Of a stretch of DNA of 64,000 bases, positions 31,363 through 40,469 are shown in pieces. The position numbers were made by a program, and so were the translations under genes. The stretch is from Enterococcus songbeiensis. GTDB taxonomy: Bacteria > Bacillota > Bacilli > Lactobacillales > Enterococcaceae. The stretch spans positions 1 through 64,000 of the forward strand of contig NZ_BJDS01000015.1 of assembly GCF_005405265.1 (NCBI RefSeq). Reading direction: 5' to 3'. Within the stretch, counting starts at the first letter, position 1. Each line of letters starts with the position of its first letter. A model generated the notes under the pieces. That model ran no database searches. It was not told the DNA's origin and worked only from the letters and a program-made list of their open reading frames with translations.

Positions 31363-32760
31363 ATGTATCAATTTCCAAAGGGATTTTTATGGGGGGCTGC
31401 AACCAGTGCGCCACAATCTGAGGGGGCAGCGACAAAAGACGGAAAAAGTTCTTCTACTTGGGACAAGTGGTTTGAACTGGAACCAGAACTTTTTTATGAT
31501 CAAGTAGGGCCAGAAAATACCTCTAATGTCTATGAGATGTACAAAGAAGAAGTAGCAAATATGAAGGCAATGAATTTGAACTCGTATCGAACTTCTATTG
31601 CATGGACTCGTTTGTTGCCAGATGGTAAAACATTAAATCCGAAGGCGGTCGATTTTTATCGAGCATATTTTCAAGAATTAGTAGATAACGGTGTTGAACC
31701 AATTATCAATTTGTTTCATTTTGATATGCCGTGGTGGTTGATGGAAAAAGGCGGTTGGGAGGTACGGGAATCTGTAGAATACTTTGCTCACTATGCAAGC
31801 GTTGCTTTTGACCAGTTCGGTGATATTGTGAAAAAGTGGGCGACTTTTAATGAACCTTTGGTACACATTGAGTGCGGCTATTATGGTGATGCGCATTGGC
31901 CAAGAGTTCATGATTTTAAACGGGCATTGCAAGTTGGTTATCACACCATGTTAGCTCATGCGAAGGCAGTAGAGGCTTATAGAAAATCTAAGCACGGTGA
32001 TGGTCAAATTTCCATCATCTTAAATTTATCGCCGGTTTATCCAAAGAGTAATACACCGGAGGATCTAGAGGCAGCGAAGTGGGCAGATCACATCTATGTC
32101 CGTAGCTTCCTTGATTGTGCTATTAAAGGCGCTTTCTCTGATGAATTTGTCAATATGCTGAAAGAGGCGGATTTGTATCCTACAACTAGACCAGAGGATA
32201 AAGGAACCTTTTTGAAAAATACAGTCGATTTTTTGGGCTGCAACTATTATCAACCAATGCGGGTACAGGCAGTGCCCATGAATAGAAGAAATGTGCCAAT
32301 TAAAGGTCCTCACGATTTGTTCCAAAACTATGATTGGCCGGAAAAACGTATTAATCCTCATCGAGGCTGGGAAATCTATCCTCGCGGTATTTACGATATT
32401 GCCATGCGTTTAAAGAATAGCTATGAGAATGTTCCCTGGTATATCTCTGAAAATGGCATGGGTGTTTCTGAAGAAGAACGATTTGAAAATTTAGATGGAA
32501 TCATTGAAGATGACTACCGCATTGAGTTCATTGAGGATCACTTGGTGGAACTCCATCGTGCAATTGAGGAAGGATCCCCTTGTTTTGGTTACCATTTGTG
32601 GACATTTTCTGATTGTTGGAGCTGGTTAAATGCTTACAAAAATCGCTACGGTTTTTACCGTGTAAACTTGAAAGAAGATTTTAAACGAACACCAAAGAAA
32701 TCCAGTTTTTGGTTGGCTGATACCATAACCAAGAATGGGTTTGATAGAAAGACTATTTAA
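31363..32760 (+). CDS. bgl: GH1 beta-glucosidase, probably 6-phospho-type
   Basis: 465 aa with TAGGAGGAA upstream. GH1 motifs: FPKGFLWGAATSAPQSEG, acid/base Glu in WATFNEPLV, nucleophile Glu in WYISENGMG. At the position where plain beta-glucosidases have WEW...F, this protein has CWSWLNAYKNRYGFY. The Ser in place of Glu and the Tyr nine residues later are features of 6-phospho-beta-glycosidases. It could therefore split the phosphorylated sugar delivered by the EIIC permease. It lies after the LacI terminator and probably has its own promoter. Confidence 0.85.
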   Translation: MYQFPKGFLWGAATSAPQSEGAATKDGKSSSTWDKWFELEPELFYDQVGPENTSNVYEMYKEEVANMKAMNLNSYRTSIAWTRLLPDGKTLNPKAVDFYRAYFQELVDNGVEPIINLFHFDMPWWLMEKGGWEVRESVEYFAHYASVAFDQFGDIVKKWATFNEPLVHIECGYYGDAHWPRVHDFKRALQVGYHTMLAHAKAVEAYRKSKHGDGQISIILNLSPVYPKSNTPEDLEAAKWADHIYVRSFLDCAIKGAFSDEFVNMLKEADLYPTTRPEDKGTFLKNTVDFLGCNYYQPMRVQAVPMNRRNVPIKGPHDLFQNYDWPEKRINPHRGWEIYPRGIYDIAMRLKNSYENVPWYISENGMGVSEEERFENLDGIIEDDYRIEFIEDHLVELHRAIEEGSPCFGYHLWTFSDCWSWLNAYKNRYGFYRVNLKEDFKRTPKKSSFWLADTITKNGFDRKTI

Positions 32761-32824
32761 AACAAAAGAGATTTCTTGAAAATTTATAACTTTACCGAAT
32801 TAAGTGGACAGTACTACCTACGAG

Positions 32825-32862
32825 CATCGAAGCTAAGTTTTCCACCAGCTTCGATGTTTATT
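32825..32862 (+). terminator. Terminator after GH1
   Basis: catcgaagct (32825-32834) and agcttcgatg (32847-32856) form a perfect 10-bp stem with a 12-nt loop. A T-rich tract follows. Confidence 0.8.
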
Positions 32863-33026
32863 TATTTTCTTCCATACAATTTAAAGTTTCAAAAAATATC
32901 AATGAATTAATTCTCACAATCATTGAAAGTTGAATCTTCATGTGAGAAAATGTTCAAGGTCAATTTACATGAATGTTTCAGAAAACTAAATCTGTACATT
33001 CAAAATAGAAAAGAGGGAGTCAGAAA

Positions 33027-34535
33027 ATGAAAAAAGCGTCAAAAATTTTTGGTTTATTAGCTAGTGCATTATTTCTAGCTGCTGGGTGTTCTGCAGATAA
33101 TGGCAAAGGAGATACTTCAGCCAATAGCTCAAGCGAATCTGCGGAGGTTGCTTCAGGAGCATCAGCCCAAGCCTATACAGATCCGAAAGAAATGAAAGAT
33201 GAATATGATATTATCATCGTGGGTTCCGGTGGAGCAGGGATGTCTGCAGCAATCGAAGCAAAAGATGCTGGTTTAAATCCGGTTATCTTTGAAAAAATGC
33301 CGGTTGTTGGAGGAAATACAAATAAAGCTTCTTCTGGAATGAATGCGTCAGAAACAAAATTCCAAAAAGAACAAGGAATCACTGACAGCAACGATGCGTT
33401 TTATGAAGAAACGCTAAAAGGCGGTCATGATACAAATGATAAAGAATTGTTACGTTATTTCGTGGATCATTCTGCGGATGCTATCGATTGGTTGGATTCA
33501 TTAGATATCCGTTTAAATAACTTGACAATTACTGGCGGTATGAGCACAAAACGTACCCATCGTCCTGAAGATGGTTCTGCAGTCGGTGAATATTTGGTTA
33601 AAGGATTATCGGAAAATGTTCAAAAAAGAGAGATTCCGGTATTTGTTAATAGCGATGTAAAAGAATTGATCAAAGAAGACGACCAAGTTACAGGTGTGAA
33701 AGTTAGTGTGAAGGGACAAGCTGAGAAAGAAATCTCAGGAAAAGCAGTTATTGTAGCAACTGGTGGTTTTGGTGCCAGCGCTGAAATGATTGAAGAAGTT
33801 CGACCTGATTTAAAAGGAATCGTAACCACCAATCAAGAAGGAAGCACCGGAGACGGAATCAAAATGATTGAATCCGTTGGCGGCTATACTGTTGATATGG
33901 ATCAAATCCAAGTCCATCCTACAGTGCAACAAGACAAAGGCGTACTGATTGGAGAAGCTGTTCGTGGAGAAGGCGCCATTCTTGTTGATGAGAACGGAAA
34001 TCGCTTTGTAAATGAGTTGGATACCCGGGACAATGTTACCGCAGCAATCAATAAGTTACCTGCTAAAGCAGCTTACTTGGTTTTTGATCAAGGTGTTCGT
34101 GATCGGGCAACAGCTATCGAGTTTTATGACAAGCAAGGATACGTTGTTGAAGGAAAAACAGTTGCTGAATTAAGTGAAAAACTTAAATTTTCTGGGGACG
34201 ATTTAGTAAAAACCGTTGATACATGGAACAAAGCCGTTGCGGATAAAAAAGATACCACTTTTAATCGGACAACTGCGATGGATCATGATTTGAGTACAGG
34301 ACCATTTTACGCAATTAAAATAGCACCAGGAATCCATTACACAATGGGTGGCGTAAAAATCAACAGTAAAACTGAAGTATTGAAAAAAGATGGAGAAACA
34401 ATCCCAGGATTGTTCGCTGCTGGTGAAGTAACGGGTGGCCTTCATGGACAAAACAGAATCGGTGGAAACTCTGTAGCTGAAATTATTATTTTTGGCCGAC
34501 AAGCAGGAATCCAAGCGGCTGATTTTGTAAAATAA
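33027..34535 (+). CDS. Surface lipoprotein flavoprotein, fumarate-reductase/urocanate-reductase-like
   Basis: 502 aa. A lipoprotein signal (KKASKIFGLLASALFLAAGC, lipobox LAAGC) is followed by a Ser-rich linker. The rest is an FAD_binding_2 domain: DIIIVGSGGAGMSAAIEAKD (FAD Rossmann), KMPVVGGNTNKASSGMN, HRPEDGSAVGEYLVKG, VATGGFGASAEM and the C-terminal ENRIGGNSV-like stretch QNRIGGNSVAEIIIFGRQAG. This is the catalytic flavin subunit type of soluble fumarate, methacrylate or urocanate reductases. It lacks the FMN_bind or haem domain, so electrons must come from a partner. The lipid anchor places it outside the membrane, suggesting extracellular electron-acceptor use. The natural substrate is unknown. 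Confidence 0.82.
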   Translation: MKKASKIFGLLASALFLAAGCSADNGKGDTSANSSSESAEVASGASAQAYTDPKEMKDEYDIIIVGSGGAGMSAAIEAKDAGLNPVIFEKMPVVGGNTNKASSGMNASETKFQKEQGITDSNDAFYEETLKGGHDTNDKELLRYFVDHSADAIDWLDSLDIRLNNLTITGGMSTKRTHRPEDGSAVGEYLVKGLSENVQKREIPVFVNSDVKELIKEDDQVTGVKVSVKGQAEKEISGKAVIVATGGFGASAEMIEEVRPDLKGIVTTNQEGSTGDGIKMIESVGGYTVDMDQIQVHPTVQQDKGVLIGEAVRGEGAILVDENGNRFVNELDTRDNVTAAINKLPAKAAYLVFDQGVRDRATAIEFYDKQGYVVEGKTVAELSEKLKFSGDDLVKTVDTWNKAVADKKDTTFNRTTAMDHDLSTGPFYAIKIAPGIHYTMGGVKINSKTEVLKKDGETIPGLFAAGEVTGGLHGQNRIGGNSVAEIIIFGRQAGIQAADFVK

Positions 34536-34570
34536 AAGAGTCGCTAGTCGAATAACTTGTTTATATCATA

Positions 34571-34620
34571 AAAATCCACAGTTGTTGTCTTAGACACGAT
34601 AACAGCTGTGGATTTTTTTC
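34571..34620 (+). terminator. Terminator of the lipoprotein flavoprotein gene
   Basis: aaaatccacagttgtt (34571-34586) pairs with aacagctgtggatttttttc (from 34601) over 15 bp with one wobble, and is followed by a T-run. Confidence 0.9.
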
Positions 34621-34682
34621 ATTTTGAGTTATTTTATTTTCCGTTCGATAGGTGGGAAACTTTTTGGCTGTGAGGACCAGAA

Positions 34683-34727
34683 AAAAACGCCATTTGATCT
34701 CCAATGAACAGGAGAGACAAATGGCAT
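34683..34727 (-). terminator. Terminator of the VOC-domain gene
   Basis: gccatttg (34689-34696) pairs with caaatggc (34718-34725), with an inner ctcc/ggag pair. On the minus strand a T7 run follows. Confidence 0.85.
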
Positions 34728-34754
34728 TTTCTTTTTTAGTTGATTGCAAAAGGT

Positions 34755-35147
34755 TTAAAAAAGCAACTGCCAAGTAAATCCAAACTTGTCGGTAACCCAA
34801 CAAATCTCAGTATATTTATCAAAATTCTTTTCATGCATTATTATGGTGCCACCATCTTTTAGCGTATTGAACGCTTGATCAAATTCAGTCTGTCCGTCTA
34901 CCTCAATTAAAATAGATGTTGCCCAATTGGAGATTGGTGCTGGAGAATCCTTAGTCATATCTAAAAATCCAATCACTAAATTACCTAGTTTCAGTTCCCC
35001 TTCGAGAATAAGATTTGGTTCATCTTTGCTGGCTTCCCCATACCGGTTTAACTTGGTAATTTCAGAACTTGGAAAGGCTAGATGATACCAATTAATCGCA
35101 GCTTCGGCCTGACCACTATACGTCAAAAACGGAAATGCTTGTTTCAT
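34755..35147 (-). CDS. VOC-superfamily (PhnB-like) protein
   Basis: 130 aa from ATG 35147 (AGGAGG 7 nt upstream; the frame extends to 35165). The two-module beta-alpha-beta fold is visible: MKQAFPFLTYSGQAEAAINW, the first half ending LVIGFLDMTK, and the second half with IEVDGQTEFDQAFNTLKDGG and a C-terminal WVTDKFGFTWQLLF. This matches the 3-dmu-9_3-mt/PhnB subgroup (DxFG..W). The enzymatic role is not established for most members. Monocistronic, with its own terminator. Confidence 0.8.
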   Translation of the reverse strand: MKQAFPFLTYSGQAEAAINWYHLAFPSSEITKLNRYGEASKDEPNLILEGELKLGNLVIGFLDMTKDSPAPISNWATSILIEVDGQTEFDQAFNTLKDGGTIIMHEKNFDKYTEICWVTDKFGFTWQLLF

Positions 35148-35303
35148 TTTTTTTCCTCCTAACATGCCGTTGAAATCGTTACCAATGAAAGTATAGCATG
35201 AGATAAACTAAAATAGCCAAAAATAGGATTTGTCTGAAGATGGGAAAAGCATTCGCTATCGATTTTAATGGCTGCCGATTTTTCAAATTTTTAAAAGCTA
35301 TTT

Positions 35304-36659
35304 TTAGAAATTCTCAATTTTACGAGGCAGGATCAGGAATAGGATGCCACCAATGATGAGAGCTGAAAAAAGAAATACGAGGTGATAGCCAGTCAAAGTC
35401 TGAGAATCATGGGCAAACCCAAAGCTATAAAAGATTCCTAAAAGTGTAATCATGAAACTTTGTCCTAAGGTTCGACACAAGGTAATAAATCCTGAGACAG
35501 TACTGATATTTTCCTCCGTGGCATTTGACTGGGCAGTGATCAGGCTGATTGTAAAAGCTAGACCGATGCCAAGCCCAGAAAATCCTGCTAATAACAAAAG
35601 AATAAGATAAGAAGCTGAGGCAGGCAAAAAGCTCATAATCCCAAAAATACCTAAAATAAGTGTTAAAGAAAGGAGCAAAATTTTTTTCTTACCAAAATAA
35701 CCAGCAAGCTGTGCAGAGAAATAAGAACCGGTAATGAACAGGATCGAGGAAGGAAGTAAAGCAAGACCGGCCAAGGTGGGGGTGAAGTGCAATTCAGTTT
35801 GGACCCATAATGGTACGTAGACTTGAAACCCGATAAGTGCCCCGTTAATCAAAAAAATCACTGCAACAAACAGTAGAAAATTTTTCTTTCTAAACGTCGT
35901 GAGGGGAAGAATCGGCATTTTTTCTTTTCGTTCTAATTTGATAAATCCCCAAAGTAATCCACACCCGAATAGAAAGAGTAGTGCCCCAAGAAGCAGATTT
36001 GTTGTCATTAGTTGGATACTTGTAAGCATAAGAAATAGCAGCACAGCAAAAATGACCTGTTGGCGAAGATAATGGCTGTTTTTTTCTTTTTTTATTGGCT
36101 GCTTTTTTTCATGATAGACGAAAAACACGATTAGGAACACCGCGATCCCAAAAGGAATATTAATGAAAAAAATCCAGTGCCAAGTAAAATTGGATACCAA
36201 CATTCCTCCTAGTAAAGGAGCAATCAGAGAGGTGATTCCCCATGCAGAATTATTCAAGCCCATGATTTTGCCCCGCTGTTCTAAATCGAATAAATCACCA
36301 ATCAAGGCAAAGGTAATAGGTAGAATCCCACCCGAACCGATACCTTGAATCACTCGAAAAATAATTAGGCTGAGGTAAGAAGTCGAAAGTCCGCAAAGCA
36401 TCGTTCCCAAAGTAAATAGAGCTAAACCGAAAAGAAAAATTTTTTTCTTTCCTATTTGATCGGCCCAATGACTTAAAAAGGGTGTGGCAATTGCACTGGC
36501 AAAGAGATAACTCGAAAATAATAATGAAACAGAGTCATTTTGATTATTGAAACTTTTAAAGATGTCATTAGCAGCAGTGACCACAATGGTTGACTCAATG
36601 GCGGTCATAAAAGTAGCGCCATAAATCGCCAGCATCATCCAGCGTTTATTTTTTTTCAT
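35304..36659 (-). CDS. MFS multidrug exporter (DHA2/EmrB-like)
   Basis: 451 aa from ATG 36659 (GGAGG 7 nt upstream). The motifs of drug:H+ antiporters are present: motif A-like LSHWADQIGKKKIFLFGL, motif C-like GSGGILPITFALIGDLF, and LNNSAWGITSLIAPLLGGML. About 12-14 spans. The promoter is near-ideal and carries a 14-bp palindrome at the start point, so expression is probably held down by a repressor not encoded next door. The substrate is unknown. Confidence 0.85.
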   Translation of the reverse strand: MKKNKRWMMLAIYGATFMTAIESTIVVTAANDIFKSFNNQNDSVSLLFSSYLFASAIATPFLSHWADQIGKKKIFLFGLALFTLGTMLCGLSTSYLSLIIFRVIQGIGSGGILPITFALIGDLFDLEQRGKIMGLNNSAWGITSLIAPLLGGMLVSNFTWHWIFFINIPFGIAVFLIVFFVYHEKKQPIKKEKNSHYLRQQVIFAVLLFLMLTSIQLMTTNLLLGALLFLFGCGLLWGFIKLERKEKMPILPLTTFRKKNFLLFVAVIFLINGALIGFQVYVPLWVQTELHFTPTLAGLALLPSSILFITGSYFSAQLAGYFGKKKILLLSLTLILGIFGIMSFLPASASYLILLLLAGFSGLGIGLAFTISLITAQSNATEENISTVSGFITLCRTLGQSFMITLLGIFYSFGFAHDSQTLTGYHLVFLFSALIIGGILFLILPRKIENF

Positions 36660-36706
36660 AAAAAATCCTCCAATCAAAAGGTGAGCAGTAAGCGAACGGT
36701 TAATTA

Positions 36707-36720
36707 TGCTTGCGCAAGCA
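36707..36720. promoter_or_regulatory. Palindromic operator at the exporter start point
   Basis: TGCTTGCGCAAGCA is a perfect 14-bp palindrome, just downstream of the -10 of the exporter promoter. It is GC-rich against an AT-rich background. It looks like a TetR- or MarR-type repressor site, but no such gene is adjacent. Confidence 0.6.
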
Positions 36721-36749
36721 ATTATATAGTTGTTTCTGCTATTTGTCAA
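36721..36749 (-). promoter_or_regulatory. Consensus promoter of the MFS exporter
   Basis: On the minus strand: TTGACA (36749-36744), exactly 17 bp, TATAAT (36726-36721). Both hexamers are perfect consensus. Confidence 0.85.
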
Positions 36750-36843
36750 TGAAACACCGTTTTTAGTGTCGATTACTAAAGAAACACACTATTAGTTACG
36801 GTTTGTTTTTTTTCAGCAAAAAATAAGGAAATTTTCAGTCTAG

Positions 36844-36871
36844 TTGAAGTTTTTTCAAACTACTGTAGAAT
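36844..36871 (+). promoter_or_regulatory. Promoter of the DUF969/DUF979/pcp operon
   Basis: TTGAAG (36844-36849), 16-bp spacer, TAGAAT (36866-36871). Two GAAACAC strings upstream (about 36750-36790) may mark a regulator site in the divergent gap. Confidence 0.45.
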
Positions 36872-36905
36872 AGATTTTAGTTTAATGAAAGGTAGGAATC
36901 ATTTA

Positions 36906-37598
36906 TTGGATGCAAATATTTTAAGTTTAATTGGTGTCGTCATCGTTATCATTGGCTTTGCACTTAAGTTGGATTCGATTCTGATTGTTGTGGTTGCGCT
37001 GATCGCAACAGCGCTAGTCAGTGGATTAGGATTTACGGCAATGCTGGAGACCTTGGGAACGAGCTTCGTTGCGAATAGAGGAATGGCTATTTTTATTATT
37101 ATTATGTTGGCAACCGGAACTTTGGAAAGAAATGGATTAAAAGAATCAGCTGCTCGCTTGATAAAAAAAGCAAAACGTGTAAATACCAGTACGATTTTGA
37201 TGATTTACGGGGTGTTTCGTACAATCTTTGCGGCATTTAACGTTAGCTTTGGCGGTGTCGCTGGATTCGTCCGTCCGATTGTCTATCCGATGATGGAAGG
37301 CGCTGTGGAATCGAAAAAAATGCCGGAAAATGAAAATTATTCCGAAGACTTAAAAGGGATGTCTTCCGCCATGGAAAATATCACTTGGTTTTTCGGACAG
37401 AATTTATTTATCGGTGGCGCAGGAGCATTGCTAGTACAGTCTACATTAAAAAGTTTAGGCTATGAAGTCTCACTCGTCCGTTTGATGGTCGTTGAGATTC
37501 CCGTTGCTCTTGTGGCTTTAGTCGTTGCTTGTCTTTATTTTTATTTTAAAGATAAACGTTTGATGAAAAAATATTATGGCGAAAAGGAGGAGAAATAA
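36906..37598 (+). CDS. DUF969 membrane protein (5-oxoproline transporter subunit)
   Basis: 230 aa from TTG 36906, giving the family-typical start MDANILSLIGVVIVIIGFAL; the frame extends to ATG 36885, which has no ribosome site. About six spans, with the conserved FGGVAGFVRPIVYPMMEGA block. Proteins of this family occur with DUF979 and pyrrolidone carboxyl peptidase and are annotated as the two subunits of a 5-oxoproline transporter. The same order is seen here, with the DUF979 frame beginning 23 nt before this stop and its likely start 2 nt after it. Confidence 0.85.
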   Translation: MDANILSLIGVVIVIIGFALKLDSILIVVVALIATALVSGLGFTAMLETLGTSFVANRGMAIFIIIMLATGTLERNGLKESAARLIKKAKRVNTSTILMIYGVFRTIFAAFNVSFGGVAGFVRPIVYPMMEGAVESKKMPENENYSEDLKGMSSAMENITWFFGQNLFIGGAGALLVQSTLKSLGYEVSLVRLMVVEIPVALVALVVACLYFYFKDKRLMKKYYGEKEEK

Positions 37599-37599
37599 A

Positions 37600-38544
37600 A
37601 TGACCTTTTTTTCAAGTTCAGAGGTATTATTAAGTGAGAAGCTTTTGGAGATCATTTATCTTGTCATGGGGTTGATCTCAGCAGGTACAGGAATCTATAA
37701 TTTATTGGATCACAGCAATAAAAATCGGTTTGGTACGGGTATTTTTTGGTTGATTTTAGGAATCGTAATTGGTTTTGGGCGTTGGATTCCTAGTGTTTGG
37801 GTTGGGGTATTGATTTTAGTGATGACGATTCCAGCAATCTTGCAAAAAGTGACAAAAGGAAAAAGTCATGCTGCAAGCAAAGAATACATGGAAAACATGG
37901 CAAATAAAATCGGTAATCGGATTTTTCTGCCGGCGTTGAGTATTGGTTTTGTTGCAATTATTATTGCTTTGTTCACTAAGCTTGGTGCTTTAGTTGGTGT
38001 TGGTCTTGGCGTGTTACTGGCAATTGTTTTAATGATGCTCTTTTCAAAAGATAATAAGCCGGCGACTTTTTTCAAAGATGCGGTGGAAATGTTAGGAACA
38101 GTTGGTCCGTTATCCATGCTGCCGATGCTCTTGGCTTCATTAGGAGCGGTATTTACTCAGGCTGGTGTTGGTGAAGTTATTTCCAATGGAGTGAGCGAAA
38201 TCGTGCCAAAAGGGAACATGACGGTAGGAATCATTATCTATGCTCTAGGCATGGTTATTTTTACAATCATCATGGGAAATGCCTTTGCTGCAATCACCGT
38301 AATGACTGTCGGAATTGGTGCGCCCTTTGTACTAGCCTATGGGGCAGATCCGGCATTGGTTGTAATGGTGGCGTTAAGTTGCGGTTTTTGCGGAACATTG
38401 ATGACGCCAATGGCAGCCAATTTTAACATTGTACCTGTTGCTATTTTGGAAATGAAGGATAAATATGGTGTTATAAAAAATCAAATTTTTGTCGCTTTGT
38501 TTATGCTGGTCTTCCAAATTGTTTATATGTTGATTTTCAAATAA
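37600..38544 (+). CDS. DUF979 membrane protein (5-oxoproline transporter subunit)
   Basis: 314 aa from ATG 37600, with AAAGGAGGAG 8 nt upstream; ATG 37576 is in frame but precedes that ribosome site. Nine or ten spans. The core has FGRWIPSVWVGVLILVMTIP, PLSMLPMLLASLGAVFTQAG and GNAFAAITVMTVGIGAPFVL, typical of DUF979. It works with the DUF969 subunit in a small two-component permease. Confidence 0.85.
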   Translation: MTFFSSSEVLLSEKLLEIIYLVMGLISAGTGIYNLLDHSNKNRFGTGIFWLILGIVIGFGRWIPSVWVGVLILVMTIPAILQKVTKGKSHAASKEYMENMANKIGNRIFLPALSIGFVAIIIALFTKLGALVGVGLGVLLAIVLMMLFSKDNKPATFFKDAVEMLGTVGPLSMLPMLLASLGAVFTQAGVGEVISNGVSEIVPKGNMTVGIIIYALGMVIFTIIMGNAFAAITVMTVGIGAPFVLAYGADPALVVMVALSCGFCGTLMTPMAANFNIVPVAILEMKDKYGVIKNQIFVALFMLVFQIVYMLIFK

Positions 38545-38554
38545 GAAAGGTTGG

Positions 38555-39205
38555 ATGAACATGAAAGTTTTAGTTACCGGCTTTGATCCGTTTGGCGGAG
38601 AAAAAGTCAATCCTGCATATGAAGCAGTTAAATTATTACCTAATGAGATTGCTGGGGCAGAAATCATTAAGCTGGAAGTACCGACTGTTTTTGGCGAAAG
38701 TGGAGAAAAAGTTCGCACAGCGATTCAAAAAGAAACGCCTGATATCGTTATTTGTGTCGGACAGGCAGGGGGTCGGGCCTCTGTCTCTTTTGAACGGGTA
38801 GCAATCAATTTAATTGAAGCTCGGATTCCTGATAATAAAGGAAATCAGCCAGCAGGGGCTAAAGTCCAGGAGGATGGCGAAACAGCATATTTTACTTCCT
38901 TACCAATCAAAGCGATGGTCAAACATGTCAATGATCATGGACTGCCCGGTTACATTTCCTATACTGCCGGAACTTTTGTCTGCAACGAAATTATGTACAA
39001 TTTGTTGTACACGATTGCCAACGAATTTCCTACTGTTAAAGGAGGATTTATCCACGTACCTTTTGAAACAAGTCAAGCAGTGGGGAAACCTGCAGATACG
39101 CCATCAATGCCAATTACTACCATCGCAAAAACCATTGAATTAGCGATTGAAGCTGCAGTTACACAAAAAGAAGACATTCAGTTGAATGTTGGAACAACAC
39201 ATTAA
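38555..39205 (+). CDS. pcp: Pyrrolidone-carboxylate (pyroglutamyl) peptidase I
   Basis: 216 aa from ATG 38555; ATG 38561 gives the usual MKVLVTGFDPFGG start and better ribosome-site spacing. It is a C15 cysteine peptidase: VTGFDPFGGEKVNPA, the Glu in VSFERVAINL, catalytic Cys in YTAGTFVCNEIMYNLL and His in GGFIHVPF form the Glu-Cys-His triad. It removes N-terminal pyroglutamate from peptides, releasing 5-oxoproline. Joint transcription with the DUF969/DUF979 permease makes a compact pyroglutamate-use operon. Confidence 0.95.
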   Translation: MNMKVLVTGFDPFGGEKVNPAYEAVKLLPNEIAGAEIIKLEVPTVFGESGEKVRTAIQKETPDIVICVGQAGGRASVSFERVAINLIEARIPDNKGNQPAGAKVQEDGETAYFTSLPIKAMVKHVNDHGLPGYISYTAGTFVCNEIMYNLLYTIANEFPTVKGGFIHVPFETSQAVGKPADTPSMPITTIAKTIELAIEAAVTQKEDIQLNVGTTH

Positions 39206-39229
39206 GCTTTGTCTATATAACTGTATAAA

Positions 39230-39270
39230 ACAAAAATTCCTCTGATCGTGTTAATCGGAGGAATTTTTGT
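39230..39270. terminator. Bidirectional terminator between pcp and the MFS gene
   Basis: acaaaaattcctctgat (39230-39246) pairs with atcggaggaatttttgt (39254-39270) around a 7-nt loop. A- and T-runs on both sides let it serve both convergent genes. It covers the stop of the minus-strand gene. Confidence 0.85.
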
Positions 39271-40435
39271 TTGCATTTTTTTCATTTTTTAGAAGATAAC
39301 TGGCAGCTGTCAGCAAAATGGTCAGGAGCAAAAGAAAGAAAGGAAATAAGTGCAGTGACCATTGATCTGCGAGCCAACCAAATAAAGGGGGAATCAGCAT
39401 GACACCAATATAAGCAGCAGCCATTTGTGAACCAATCACTGCTTGAGAATAGTTCCTTCCAAAGGTTTTTGGCGTTAAATGCGTGAAATTTGGAAAAAGC
39501 GGGCCATTGCCCAAACCAATAAAAAATAAGGGCAAAGCGGCAAACGTTTGTGGAAGGGGAAAAATGAGTAGAAGTAAAGCCCCAAAGATAATTCCCTCAC
39601 CGATAAAAATAATCTGCCAAGTAGTTAAAAAACGGGAAAGGACACCGGAGAAAAAGCGACCTATTGTCATTCCCAAGTAATAAAAGGTTAAAACACCGGC
39701 AGCGGCGGCAACCGGTATTTCCCGAACCTGAACAAAATAGCTGGCGCCCCATATGCCACTAGTAAATTCCAATCCACAAGAGCTAATAAAGACAAGCCAC
39801 ACCAAGCGGACTTTAGGATTTTTGCTTAGGTGAAACAAAGAAATTTGTTTTGGTTGGCTTTCTTCTTGAACCTGCGCCCATTTTGCCTGAACCTTTCCCC
39901 ATAAGGGTTGGCTGAAAACCATCAAAAAAGCGATCACTAATTGTACAAAAAACATTAAACGGTATCCTTGGTGCCAGCTTTGGCCGCCACCTAAAATCTG
40001 ACTCATCAGCAGAGGACTCATAGTGATTCCGATACCATAAAAACAATGGAGAAAATTCATGTGAATCGCTTGATAGTGAAGAGCAACATAATTATTCAGT
40101 GTAGCATCAATTGCGCCTCCACCTAAACCCAAGGGAATGGAGCAAAAGACCAGCCAGAGAAAATTCGGAGCTAAAGAAAAGCCGAATAAACCGATTGCTG
40201 TGGCAAAGGTACTGATAACTACCGTTTTGTTGGTTCCCAATGTTCTAATCAAGCGTGCACTGTTCAAACTAGCGATAACTGTCGCTCCTTGCAGGACCAA
40301 TGTTAGGATGTTAAGGGAAGCAATCGGAACTTGAAAATCTTGATAAATCGCCGGCCAAGCAGTACCTAATAGGGAGTCGGGTATGCCTAGTCCAATAAAA
40401 GCAATATAAATGAAAAATAAGAGTAATGTAGCCAT
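39251..40435 (-). CDS. MFS transporter (YbjJ/FucP-like)
   Basis: 394 aa from ATG 40435 (GAGGTAA upstream), 12 spans. It begins ATLLLFFIYIAFIGLGIPDS and has the LIRTLGTNKTVV motif-A-like loop and MTIGRFFSGVLSRFLTTW in the second half. This pattern is of sugar- or effector-type MFS proteins rather than drug pumps. The substrate is unknown. It shares a divergent-side neighbourhood with the LysR gene 34 nt upstream and may be co-transcribed from its promoter. Confidence 0.75.
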   Translation of the reverse strand: MATLLLFFIYIAFIGLGIPDSLLGTAWPAIYQDFQVPIASLNILTLVLQGATVIASLNSARLIRTLGTNKTVVISTFATAIGLFGFSLAPNFLWLVFCSIPLGLGGGAIDATLNNYVALHYQAIHMNFLHCFYGIGITMSPLLMSQILGGGQSWHQGYRLMFFVQLVIAFLMVFSQPLWGKVQAKWAQVQEESQPKQISLFHLSKNPKVRLVWLVFISSCGLEFTSGIWGASYFVQVREIPVAAAAGVLTFYYLGMTIGRFFSGVLSRFLTTWQIIFIGEGIIFGALLLLIFPLPQTFAALPLFFIGLGNGPLFPNFTHLTPKTFGRNYSQAVIGSQMAAAYIGVMLIPPLFGWLADQWSLHLFPFFLLLLTILLTAASYLLKNEKNANKNSSD

Positions 40436-40469
40436 AGTTACCTCGTAAGTTTTTTTAGTTGTTGGTTAG

